Of a DNA stretch of 60,557 nucleotides, positions 27,858 through 35,623 are shown one piece after another. This DNA comes from an uncultured Christensenellaceae bacterium. Lineage in GTDB: Bacteria > Bacillota > Clostridia > Christensenellales > UBA3700. Position 1 is the first letter of the stretch. Each line of letters opens with the position of its first letter. The stretch lies in contig CAJUOK010000009.1 of NCBI GenBank assembly GCA_910588015.1, positions 1-60,557 on the forward strand, given 5' to 3'. Below the pieces are notes generated by a model that saw only the letters and a program-made list of their open reading frames with translations, did not search any database and was not told where the DNA came from. Position numbers and translations under genes: made by a program.

Positions 27858-28733
27858 ATGGATAAAGCAAAATTCAAAGGCGTGTTCTCGGCATTGTTGA
27901 CGCCTTACACCGCTGAGGATAAAATCAACGGAAAATCTGTTAAGCAAATCATAGATATGAACCTTGCAAAGGGCATCAACGGTTTTTACGTTGGAGGGTC
28001 TACCGGAGAGGGAATGCTTCTTACGGTGGAGGAAAGAAAAGAGCTTTTTAAATATGCGGCGGAAAGCAACGCGGGCAGAGGCACTATGATAGCTCACGTA
28101 GGCACGATAAATACCAAACACGCCATAGATATGGCAAAGTATGCCGAAGATATGGGATATGACGCCATATCCGCGGTCGCCCCCTTCTATTACGGCTTTT
28201 CGTACGAGGCTATCAAGGGATATTACAATGATATTGCAAACAGCGTAAATATACCTATGATAATGTATAATTTTCCTAACGCAAACGGATTCCAATTCAA
28301 CAAGGAAAGAGCCGAGGATATGTTTAAGAACAAAAAGTTTATTGGCATAAAGCATACCACCTCGGATTTATTTGCGCTTCAGCAATTTAAAACGATGGAG
28401 TGCGACCCTCTTGTATACAACGGTTTTGACGAAATGTTGGTCGCAGGTTTGAGTATGGGCGCCGACGGTGGCATAGGTTCGACTTACAATTTTATGCCAG
28501 AAAAGTACGTCAAGATGTTTGCGCTTTTTAATGAAGGCAATATTAAAGAAGCGCAAAGGATACAGTATGAAGCCAATGAGATAATTACCAACCTCATAAA
28601 ATACGGAGTCTTTGCTTCGGAAAAGGGTATACTTGAGGAAATGGGTATAGAAATGGGCGGTTGCAGAAAGCCCTTTACGGAATTGTCGTCTGAAGGCAAG
28701 GCATATTGCAAACAACTCGCGAAGACTCTTTAA
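27858..28733 (+). CDS. nanA: N-acetylneuraminate lyase
   Basis: This splits N-acetylneuraminate into ManNAc and pyruvate. The protein has 291 residues with the DHDPS/NAL fold. YVGGSTGEGMLLT is the pyruvate carboxylate-binding motif, the Schiff-base Lys is in IGIKHTTSDL, and the Tyr is in MIMYNFPNANG. TTSD after the lysine, and MGADGGIGSTYN, favour sialic acid lyase over dihydrodipicolinate synthase. AGAGAGG precedes the ATG. With nanE and nanK it completes the route to GlcNAc-6-P; nagA and nagB must lie elsewhere. Confidence 0.95.
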   Translation: MDKAKFKGVFSALLTPYTAEDKINGKSVKQIIDMNLAKGINGFYVGGSTGEGMLLTVEERKELFKYAAESNAGRGTMIAHVGTINTKHAIDMAKYAEDMGYDAISAVAPFYYGFSYEAIKGYYNDIANSVNIPMIMYNFPNANGFQFNKERAEDMFKNKKFIGIKHTTSDLFALQQFKTMECDPLVYNGFDEMLVAGLSMGADGGIGSTYNFMPEKYVKMFALFNEGNIKEAQRIQYEANEIITNLIKYGVFASEKGILEEMGIEMGGCRKPFTELSSEGKAYCKQLAKTL

Positions 28734-28754
28734 TATTATAAACAAAATTACAAG

Positions 28755-28775
28755 CGGACGGATATATTCCGTCCG
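28755..28775 (+). other. hairpin after nanA
   Basis: CGGACGGA and TCCGTCCG form a perfect 8-bp stem around TATAT. No T-run follows directly. It may stabilise the 3' end of the nan mRNA or act as a weak terminator before the Mrp gene. Confidence 0.55.
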
Positions 28776-28802
28776 TAAATGCAAATTTTAGGTAGGTGTG
28801 AT

Positions 28803-29612
28803 ATGAGCGAATGTACTCACGACTGTTCGACTTGCGGAGAGGATTGCAAGGAGCGAAAAGCTTCGCAAAAACCGCAACTCAACAAGTATTCCAAAATAGG
28901 TAAAGTATACGCCGTTATGAGCGGCAAGGGCGGCGTGGGTAAATCTACGGTGACTTGTTCTCTTGCGACTCTTTCCAGACGTCTTGGCAAAAGCGTGGCG
29001 GTATTGGACGGCGACGTTACTGGCGCGTCGATTGCCAAAGCTTTCGGTATAAAAGACAAGGCGGTCGGCAATGAGAAAGGCATTTTGCCCGCAGAAAGCG
29101 TTACGGGAATAAAGATAGTGTCAATGAATATGTTTTTGAATGATGAGAATGACCCCGTAATATGGCGTTCAAGTCTCGTTACGGGAGCCGTAACTCAATT
29201 TTGGAGGGACGTATGTTGGGGCGAGACTGACGTAATGTTTATAGATATGCCTCCAGGAACTGGAGACGTGCCGCTCACAGTATTTCAAAATCTGCCAGTC
29301 GACGGTATTATTATGGTGACCACTCCGCAAGAGCTTGTGAGTATGATAGTTGCCAAGGGTATGGCGATGGCGAAGATGCTAAATATTCCTATAATTGCGG
29401 TTGTGGAAAATATGTCTTATTATCAATGCAGCAAATGCGGAGAGAAGCTTTATATTTTCGGAGAAAGCAACGTCGATAAAATCGCAAAGCAATACGGAAT
29501 AGAGTGCGTTGTTAAAATGCCTCTTGACAGAGTGGTTGCGGCAGCTTGCGACAACGGCGCGGTAGAATATGCAGAATTGGGTATGTTGGAAGAACTGGCT
29601 AAAAAGCTTTAA
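28803..29612 (+). CDS. Mrp/NBP35-family P-loop ATPase (Fe-S carrier)
   Basis: The protein has 269 residues. A Cys-rich start (CTHDCSTCGEDCKE) is followed by the deviant Walker A loop YAVMSGKGGVGKST, FIDMPPGTGDVPLTVFQ, and the CxxC pair in YYQCSKCGEK that bridges an Fe-S cluster in dimers. The family carries and transfers Fe-S clusters to apoproteins and may help corrinoid or hydrogenase maturation. The ATG at 28803 follows AGGTAGGTG; an in-frame ATG at 28779 lies ahead of that site and would make the family's N-terminal Cys motif less terminal. It is not obviously linked to the nan genes. Confidence 0.9.
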   Translation: MSECTHDCSTCGEDCKERKASQKPQLNKYSKIGKVYAVMSGKGGVGKSTVTCSLATLSRRLGKSVAVLDGDVTGASIAKAFGIKDKAVGNEKGILPAESVTGIKIVSMNMFLNDENDPVIWRSSLVTGAVTQFWRDVCWGETDVMFIDMPPGTGDVPLTVFQNLPVDGIIMVTTPQELVSMIVAKGMAMAKMLNIPIIAVVENMSYYQCSKCGEKLYIFGESNVDKIAKQYGIECVVKMPLDRVVAAACDNGAVEYAELGMLEELAKKL

Positions 29613-29673
29613 AAGTCGGCAGTTTTAAATTAAATCTTTAATTTTTACAAATTAAGAAAGATTGATTCTTAAT

Positions 29674-29700
29674 AAAAGTGGTAATTTTTTACCGCTTTTT
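29674..29700 (+). terminator. intrinsic terminator after the Mrp gene
   Basis: AAAGTGGTAA and TTACCGCTTT pair over 10 bp (one G-U) around TTTT, followed by TT and an AT-rich run. Just upstream, 29652-29672 forms a perfect TTAAGAA/TTCTTAA hairpin that can alternatively pair with AATCTTTAATTT near 29634. Confidence 0.75.
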
Positions 29701-29719
29701 ATATATTATATAAAGAATA

Positions 29720-29748
29720 TGGACAAGAGTCTGAAAAAATGTTAAAAT
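29720..29748 (+). promoter_or_regulatory. promoter of trmB
   Basis: TGGACA (29720-29725) and TAAAAT (29743-29748) have 17-bp spacing. The ribosome site CGGAGG lies a short way downstream. Confidence 0.55.
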
Positions 29749-29773
29749 AAAATAGAAATTCGGAGGTTTTATT

Positions 29774-30457
29774 ATGAGAATGAGAAGAAAACATAATCTT
29801 GACGAACGATTGGAAGACGTAAACGCTTTGATTCTTCGCCGTACGATTGAAGATTTGAATATGAAGACTTCCGTTGAGAAAAAGGACTACATAGATTTCA
29901 AAGAGGTTTTTGGGCGCGACAGCTCTATAGAACTGGAGATTGGATGCGGCAAAGGCAGATTTATGGCAGACCTCGCAAGGCGTAATCCCGATATGGATTT
30001 TATTGCAATCGAAATGCTTTCCAACGTTATAGTCGAAGCGTGCGAGAGAATAAGCAAAGAAGGACTGAACAACGTGCGTTTTATGATACTTCGCGCAGAA
30101 TGTCTCCAAAGCTATATTCCGCCTAAAACAGTGTCGAGAATTTATATAAATTTCCCTACACCTCTTCCTCAAAAGGGATATGAAAAACAAAGATTGACTA
30201 ATAAAAAATTCTTGAATATTTACAAAGACATATTGACTGACGACGGAGAAATATATCTTAAGACTGATAATAAATCAATGTTCGAATATTCTGTGTGCGA
30301 ATTATCGCAAAACGGTTTTGCATTAAAAAACGTAAGTTTGGATTTGCACAGGTCGGAATGTAAGGGCAATATTATGACGGAGCACGAAGTCAAATATACA
30401 GATATGGATATGCCCATTTACCGACTTGAAGCATACGTTGCGGAGAAAAACAGATGA
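29774..30457 (+). CDS. trmB: tRNA (guanine46-N7)-methyltransferase family protein, divergent
   Basis: This is a 227-residue TrmB homologue. The SAM-binding region ELEIGCGKGRFMADLARRNP and the C-terminal TEHEVKYTDMDMPIYRLEA are well kept, as is KTDN. The central catalytic signature is altered: residues 127-141 read FPTPLPQKGYEKQRL where most Gram-positive enzymes have NFSDPWPKKRHEKRRL-type sequence. The usual Asp is Thr129, Trp is Leu131 and His is Tyr136. The upstream DA motif also reads AEC. It may have lost or changed activity. Its stop overlaps the next ATG (ATGA). The gene symbol is by homology only. Confidence 0.8.
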   Translation: MRMRRKHNLDERLEDVNALILRRTIEDLNMKTSVEKKDYIDFKEVFGRDSSIELEIGCGKGRFMADLARRNPDMDFIAIEMLSNVIVEACERISKEGLNNVRFMILRAECLQSYIPPKTVSRIYINFPTPLPQKGYEKQRLTNKKFLNIYKDILTDDGEIYLKTDNKSMFEYSVCELSQNGFALKNVSLDLHRSECKGNIMTEHEVKYTDMDMPIYRLEAYVAEKNR

Positions 30458-32796
30458 AAAAGAAATTTAGCGTAATTTTTGTAATAACGATAATTGCATT
30501 GGCGGCTGTCTTGTCTATGTCGTCTTGCAGTTTGAATTATGCTCTCAAGACGGATATTTCCAAATGCGAAATATCATTCGACTTGGATAAATACGAATAC
30601 AGCGGCGAAGAGATATTTCCCAACGTAACTATAAAGTATTTTAACAAAACTTTGGAAAACTCGGTTGATTACGATATAGAATTTTTGGATAACGTCAACG
30701 TTGGCGTAGGTACGGCTAAAATCAGCGGAAAGGGAAATTTCAAGGGTATTACGCGAAAGCAGTTCAATATTGTTGACGAAGAGTTTTTGACGTATATTTT
30801 TTCTTCCGACGGCGCGCAGGTTGTAAACGGAGAGCTTACGCAAAACGTAGAGAAAGCGGAGCAAATAACAGTTCCCATTGTGGAAAAACGCGGATATGAG
30901 TTTTTGCATTGGACTTTTAACGGACAAGAGATAGATTTTGACGATAAATCAAGTTTGCCAAATAACGGCGCTACTTTTTCGGCGGTGTTTTCTCCAATCA
31001 ATTATAAGATAAATTACGTTCTCAACGGCGGAGAAAACAGTCAATTAAATAGAAGCCAATATAACGTCGAGAAGACGTTTGACTTGGCGGACGCGTCGCA
31101 AAACGGTATGCAGTTTGCAGGTTGGTATTTAGACGCGGGTTTTGAAGAGAGATTCGACGGTTTGTCGGGAAGTATCGGTAATTTAACCTTATATGCTAAA
31201 TTCGTAAACTTCGAATATAAAAAACTTATTTATCTTTTGCCCGACGGAACGGAAGACGCTTATCACGATATGGTTTATCCCGGTTCTTTGGTGGCGCGAA
31301 GAGAGGAAGTTTTATCTCAAGATTCAACGCAAAGACTTGTGTGGTATCTTGACAAAGATATGACGGTGAGACACAATTCTTTTGTTATGCCTAATACGGA
31401 AACAATCGTATATTCTCGTTGGGAAGAAATTGTTTGCGCGGGATTTTTGGATAAAGACCTTGCGACGATAGATAGTTTTGACGAAATGGTAGCTTATATA
31501 GAATATATTTATTTCAATGACGTAACACAGCCAAATAGGGTGCCGGTCACTTACGTAAGCGGCGCATCGGCTATCAATGCCGAAGTAAGCAAGGCTGTGA
31601 AGCAATGTACTTTTCCGAGAATGCTGTCTATGGCATATCAAAGCGACAGCCAAAACAATCTCACTGCGTATCTTAAAAATAATGCCGAAGGTCAAGCGAG
31701 CGTTTCCGCGACCTCGCGCGAAGACTTTTATCCGCAGCTCGACAGTGCGTTCAACAATTATCAAAGCCAAAGGGAAGATGATTTTGACGGTTTTGCGATA
31801 AATTATATAGACAAGACGTATCCGTGCTCCACTTCCGACCAACTCTTTTACGTCTTGTCTCACGGATATAGACCCATACCGCAAAAAGATTCGGCTGCCG
31901 AAGCTATTTATCAACAGTTTAAAGATATTATGCGCAGTGTATGCGACGATAGAATGAGCGATATTCAAAAGACGCGGGCAATATTCGATTGGCTTGTTGT
32001 AAATATCTATTATGACAACGCAGTTGCTTACGAGCCGCTGATTTATCCGTCTTATATGTACGACGCGTTTTATCTTGAAGGCGCTCTCAACGGAGCCGCC
32101 GTGTGCGACGGTATATCCAAGGCTTATTCCGTAATGTGCGCTATCGAAGGTATCGATTGCGTGCGCGTTACCGGTAAACTGAGAGACGCTGACGAAAATG
32201 CCGACGGACACGCTTGGAATAAGGTGCATATAATGGGAGAATGGTTTCTCACCGACGCCACTTGGGGCAACAGAGTCCTTGGGATTGCCGAAGAAGGACA
32301 ACAGCAGGTTGTCAACCGATACGAGTATATCAACGGCGAATATTTTCTGTTTACAGACTACGTAAGATATTACGTAGATAAATATAATTCTGACCAGTAT
32401 TCTCAATATAACGCGACTGCCGATTATAATTATTATGCTCAATACAAAATGGAGCTTGAATTTGCAAACGGAGTTTCCCGTATTTTTGATTTGTATATCG
32501 ACGGAGACGAAAGCCAAGGAATGAGTCAAGTGGAAGAGTTGAGTTATGTTTTTGAATATATAGATAGAAGCGGCGTGGATATAGTTGGCAAGTCATTCTG
32601 CATTATGCTGGGTATGGAGACCTCGTTAAAACTGTTGAATAACGCTTTGAACGAATATATTTCAAGAGTCGGAAGAGACAACGCCGCAATCTTGAAATTC
32701 AATATTATATGCGATGAAGATGATAAGGTTGATAAAAACGAGAGTATATATAAAAGAAATTCAATTATCACAATAGTGCTTTCTTTGCCGCTATAA
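30454..32796 (+). CDS. lipoprotein with InlB-type repeats and a transglutaminase-like domain
   Basis: The protein has 780 residues. The lipoprotein signal ends MSSC (Cys25). About 35-110 is a YDZ/MBG-like beta domain, and about 130-330 holds Listeria-Bacteroides (InlB B) repeats such as GYEFLHWTFNG and GMQFAGWYLDAGFEERF. About 500-620 is a transglutaminase/protease-like fold with a full triad: C551 (AAVCDGISKAYSVMC), H586 (ADGHAWNKV) and D601 (LTDATWG). A final mixed domain follows. It is exported and lipid-anchored, and may crosslink or cleave surface proteins or peptidoglycan. It overlaps trmB by 4 bases, an odd partner, and is probably transcribed with it. Confidence 0.8.
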   Translation: MKKKFSVIFVITIIALAAVLSMSSCSLNYALKTDISKCEISFDLDKYEYSGEEIFPNVTIKYFNKTLENSVDYDIEFLDNVNVGVGTAKISGKGNFKGITRKQFNIVDEEFLTYIFSSDGAQVVNGELTQNVEKAEQITVPIVEKRGYEFLHWTFNGQEIDFDDKSSLPNNGATFSAVFSPINYKINYVLNGGENSQLNRSQYNVEKTFDLADASQNGMQFAGWYLDAGFEERFDGLSGSIGNLTLYAKFVNFEYKKLIYLLPDGTEDAYHDMVYPGSLVARREEVLSQDSTQRLVWYLDKDMTVRHNSFVMPNTETIVYSRWEEIVCAGFLDKDLATIDSFDEMVAYIEYIYFNDVTQPNRVPVTYVSGASAINAEVSKAVKQCTFPRMLSMAYQSDSQNNLTAYLKNNAEGQASVSATSREDFYPQLDSAFNNYQSQREDDFDGFAINYIDKTYPCSTSDQLFYVLSHGYRPIPQKDSAAEAIYQQFKDIMRSVCDDRMSDIQKTRAIFDWLVVNIYYDNAVAYEPLIYPSYMYDAFYLEGALNGAAVCDGISKAYSVMCAIEGIDCVRVTGKLRDADENADGHAWNKVHIMGEWFLTDATWGNRVLGIAEEGQQQVVNRYEYINGEYFLFTDYVRYYVDKYNSDQYSQYNATADYNYYAQYKMELEFANGVSRIFDLYIDGDESQGMSQVEELSYVFEYIDRSGVDIVGKSFCIMLGMETSLKLLNNALNEYISRVGRDNAAILKFNIICDEDDKVDKNESIYKRNSIITIVLSLPL

Positions 32797-32839
32797 TTTT
32801 TGCCTCACAAATTATTTTTGAAAATCACGCTCTTTTGGT

Positions 32840-32889
32840 TTGATTTATTTTCAAATTACTTTATAATGTTTAAAAAGGAAAAACATTAT
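32840..32889 (+). promoter_or_regulatory. promoter with overlapping perfect inverted repeat
   Basis: TTGATT (32840-32845) and TATAAT (32862-32867) have 16-bp spacing. ATAATGTTT (32863-32871) and AAACATTAT (32881-32889) are perfect 9-bp inverted arms with 9 nt between. The repeat covers the -10, the start point, the binding site AAGGA and the first bases of the ATG. It is well placed for a dimeric metal-responsive repressor of the permease. Confidence 0.65.
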
Positions 32890-33880
32890 GTGGGACGTCT
32901 TACTTGACGCGTTTTTAGATACTTTAAAACTTTCTTGGATACTTCTGTTATTTTATATCCTTATAGAAGTTATAGAGCAAAAAATCGCGACTAAAATGCC
33001 AACAAAATTAAAATCCGATTATGCCGTTGCAGTTGGGGCGGCTTTCGGTATTGTTCCGCAATGCGGTTTTTCTGTTTTGGCGTCTGATTTGTATTCAAGG
33101 AGACAAATAACTTTGGGCGCATTGGTCGCAGTATTTGTAGCCACGTCGGACGAAGCTTTGCCCATACTGTTTTCACATATAGGCGAGAGCGGCGTATGGC
33201 TTAAACTTCTTGCGCTTATATTGTCAAAATTGATTTTAGCGCTTATAATAGGATATTCAGTCGATTTGATTTATAAATCGATTGCAAAACAACGTTTGGT
33301 AAAAACTGAAGAGATATGCGACGGACATTCTCACGAAAGCCACACTCACGCCGAAGAACATTGCGATGACGTAGCCGATGCGGAAAATATTCATCAAGTC
33401 GAAGAAGGAAACGGCGACGAAGACGTTGACGTTCACAAAGGTTGTTGCGGTCATCACATAGACGATAAAAAGCAAAGTAATGTAAAAAAATATATCGTAC
33501 ATCCGTTGTTGCATACTCTAAAAATTTTGGCGTATATCTTGATAATCAACGTATTAATGGGAATCATAGTGTATTACGTCGGAGAAGAAAGACTGGCTGA
33601 TTTTATGTCGAGAAGCGGAGCGCTGCAACCGATATTGGTAACTTTGGTAGGACTTATTCCCAATTGCGCGTCTAGCGTTGTAATAACGGAGCTATTTCTT
33701 GGAGGCGCAATATCTTTCGGTTCCTGTCTCGGCGGACTTATCGTCAACGCAGGGCTCGGTATAGCCTTTTTATTCAAAGCCAATAAGCATATCAAAGAGA
33801 ACTTTGCTATAGTCGGCGGACTTTTTGTATTTGCCGTAGTAATTGCGATAGCTTTTCACTATATTATCCCTAAATTTTAA
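32888..33880 (+). CDS. ArsP_2-type putative heavy-metal exporter with His-rich loop
   Basis: This 330-residue polytopic membrane protein has about eight to ten membrane helices. It has an internal repeat: FGIVPQCGFSVLASDLYSRR in the first half is matched by LIPNCASSVVITELFLGG in the second, each holding a Pro-x-Cys. Between the halves lies a cytoplasmic loop rich in metal-binding residues (DGHSHESHTHAEEHCDD and GCCGHHIDD). This layout fits the Pfam ArsP_2 group, annotated as putative manganese, arsenic or heavy-metal efflux. The metal is unknown. It is single-gene, with its own promoter and a palindromic operator candidate. Confidence 0.8.
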   Translation: MWDVLLDAFLDTLKLSWILLLFYILIEVIEQKIATKMPTKLKSDYAVAVGAAFGIVPQCGFSVLASDLYSRRQITLGALVAVFVATSDEALPILFSHIGESGVWLKLLALILSKLILALIIGYSVDLIYKSIAKQRLVKTEEICDGHSHESHTHAEEHCDDVADAENIHQVEEGNGDEDVDVHKGCCGHHIDDKKQSNVKKYIVHPLLHTLKILAYILIINVLMGIIVYYVGEERLADFMSRSGALQPILVTLVGLIPNCASSVVITELFLGGAISFGSCLGGLIVNAGLGIAFLFKANKHIKENFAIVGGLFVFAVVIAIAFHYIIPKF

Positions 33881-33967
33881 TTGCATTTGTAAATCTATAA
33901 AAGCTTATATAATTTTCACGAATTTTTTGGTTCTATTGAGTTTTGTCAAATATCACATCTAAAGATT

Positions 33968-34007
33968 GAGATTTCTCCGTTACGCTGAGCTTCAGTCGAA
34001 ATGACAT
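33968..34007 (-). repeat. dispersed palindromic repeat, copy 2
   Basis: Read on the minus strand this begins TGTCATTTCGACTGAAGC and runs to GAGAAATCTC, the same family as copy 1. It lies in a 420-bp gap (33881-34300) with no gene. Around 34054-34091 a different short repeat shares TGCTTGCTATG with 55243-55253. Confidence 0.75.
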
Positions 34008-34115
34008 CGGCATAAATACAAGTTAATTTCGTTATACTTTGATACTCGTTTCATTTGCACGAAGCGACGCGAATACATAGCAAGCAACTGCATTAGAATG
34101 TCAACGGCATAATAT

Positions 34116-34200
34116 GAGGAGACCTTTCGACTACGCTTTAGGTGACATAGTGCAATGATTACGTCATTTCGACTGGAGCGTAGCGTAATAGAGAAATCTT
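34116..34200. repeat. dispersed palindromic repeat, copy 3
   Basis: The left part, GACCTTTCGACTACGC leading to TAGGTGACAT, belongs to the GTCACCTCGA variant of the family. The right part, GTCATTTCGACTGGAGCG to GAGAAATCT (34163-34199), is a full forward copy. Together the two form an imperfect palindrome. Confidence 0.75.
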
Positions 34201-34265
34201 CTTGTTTTATTGGTCTTGACTATGATTAGAATAACAGAATTATAAGTTTAATTTACTTTAAACTC

Positions 34266-34294
34266 TTTTCAAAATCAATATAGTATGATAAAAT
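34266..34294 (+). promoter_or_regulatory. candidate promoter giving a leaderless mRNA
   Basis: TGATAAAAT is an extended -10 (TAAAAT at 34289-34294) with a weak -35 TTTTCA (34266-34271) at 17 bp. Transcription would begin at about 34301, the A of the ATG. No purine-rich binding site lies before that ATG. Confidence 0.4.
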
Positions 34295-34300
34295 AAAGCT

Positions 34301-34633
34301 ATGGAAGACAAGGACAAAGACAAAGCAAAAAAAGATATCAAGTTGTATCAATGGCTTTATATCACGCCGTTTAGCGTTATCGGAGGCATTGGCGTTATCG
34401 TAGTTGCGATAATGGCTTTGTTTGTCTTTATATGTTCGGCAAAATATCTTGTCGTAAGTTTTACGTTGGAGAGCGCAAAAATTTTTCCTGCGTTGGTATT
34501 GACGTTTATCGGGTTTTGCGTAGTTGCGGCGCTAATATTTTCCGAAGTGATTTTAATCAAGAAGTATATCAAATCTATTAAAGAGTTTATCAAAGAGCGA
34601 AATGAGGTTTTAGGTAACGATTCTCAAAAGTAG
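34301..34633 (+). CDS. small two-helix membrane protein
   Basis: The protein has 110 residues. A highly charged start (MEDKDKDKAKKDIK) is followed by two membrane helices (about 20-46 and 60-86) and a charged C-terminal helix (KKYIKSIKEFIKERNE). Both ends should be cytoplasmic. No family is recognised. It starts a cluster of three membrane-protein genes, lying 6 bp before the first DUF3592-like gene. No Shine-Dalgarno is present, in contrast to nearly every other gene here. Confidence 0.7.
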   Translation: MEDKDKDKAKKDIKLYQWLYITPFSVIGGIGVIVVAIMALFVFICSAKYLVVSFTLESAKIFPALVLTFIGFCVVAALIFSEVILIKKYIKSIKEFIKERNEVLGNDSQK

Positions 34634-34639
34634 GTTGCT

Positions 34640-35485
34640 ATGAGAAAAAGTTTGAAATCAAAAGATAGCGAAGTTGAAAACAAATCGCAAAACGATATTG
34701 AAGGAATTTTAATAAAAAAGAATGTGAGTCGGCAAATTCGCAAAGCAATTTTGCCTTGGATAATTTTCGGTCTATTATTTTGTTTGGGAATAGTATTTTT
34801 AATTTATAGCGGAGTGAGAAAAGAGTTTCGTCATAACAATTGGGTTGCAACGCAAGCTGTTGTGGTCAATCAAGAAGTAAAAGACATAATCGATAAAGAG
34901 AATAAGGGCGAATACAATCGTTATTATCACGCTGTTTTTCAATACTTCTATGAAGGAGCTGAATACATTCTAGCGGATAAGACGGGAGGAAGTTCGCCTG
35001 TGTATAGCGTAGGCGATACCGTTACAATTTACGTCAATCCAAGCAATCCAGAAGAATTCGAATCCCAAGCTACAACGCAATTTTTTTATATATTCGGCTC
35101 TATAATGTTAGTTATTTCTTTTTGCGCTTTATGCTTTACGACATCGCCGGTATTGGACGCGGCATTTCCAAAATCAGATTTGCCGCAGTATATCGGGCGG
35201 TATCTTCCTACGGCGATTTTCGTGTGGACGGTTACCGTAATTTCGCTTTTAATGATAAAACCTCATTCGGTATTAAATATGGGCGCGTTGATAGTATTTA
35301 TAATTGCATTTGCGCTATCTTTGTTTTTGACGGTAATAATGATAATAAGTATTTTTAAAGACGTAAGTAGAAGAAAGAGAATTGCCAAACAAATAGCAAA
35401 GATTGACGGAATTTTGCAAGGCTGCGATGAATTTAAGAAACAGCATCCCGATTACTTTAGCGATAAACCAAACAAAAAATTGTGA
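34640..35485 (+). CDS. DUF3592-like membrane protein A
   Basis: The protein has 281 residues with four predicted membrane helices: about 36-58, then a pair in the region 148-215, and one at about 220-246. Between the first and second lies an extracytoplasmic beta domain with the DUF3592 hallmark VYSVGDTVTIYVNPSNPEE. The N-terminal 30 and C-terminal 35 residues are charged and cytoplasmic. DUF3592 proteins are widespread and unassigned. The downstream gene is a clear paralogue, so this is a duplicated pair next to a small membrane protein. Translation initiation looks weak (TAGGTTGCT before the ATG). Confidence 0.8.
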   Translation: MRKSLKSKDSEVENKSQNDIEGILIKKNVSRQIRKAILPWIIFGLLFCLGIVFLIYSGVRKEFRHNNWVATQAVVVNQEVKDIIDKENKGEYNRYYHAVFQYFYEGAEYILADKTGGSSPVYSVGDTVTIYVNPSNPEEFESQATTQFFYIFGSIMLVISFCALCFTTSPVLDAAFPKSDLPQYIGRYLPTAIFVWTVTVISLLMIKPHSVLNMGALIVFIIAFALSLFLTVIMIISIFKDVSRRKRIAKQIAKIDGILQGCDEFKKQHPDYFSDKPNKKL

Positions 35486-35608
35486 AATTCCGCAAGACTG
35501 CAAAATTAATAAAGTCAACGCTCTGACGGTTGAGATTACTATCAAAATTATATTTTTAAAATTAACCTTCCCGCAGTATCAAAATTACTTCTCTAAATTT
35601 TAGTTATA

Positions 35609-35617
35609 TGTTACAAT
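35609..35617 (+). promoter_or_regulatory. extended -10 giving a possible leaderless mRNA
   Basis: TGTTACAAT (-10 TACAAT at 35612-35617) puts transcription start at about 35624, the A of the next ATG. No ribosome site is present and the -35 is weak. Confidence 0.4.
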
Positions 35618-35623
35618 AATCGT

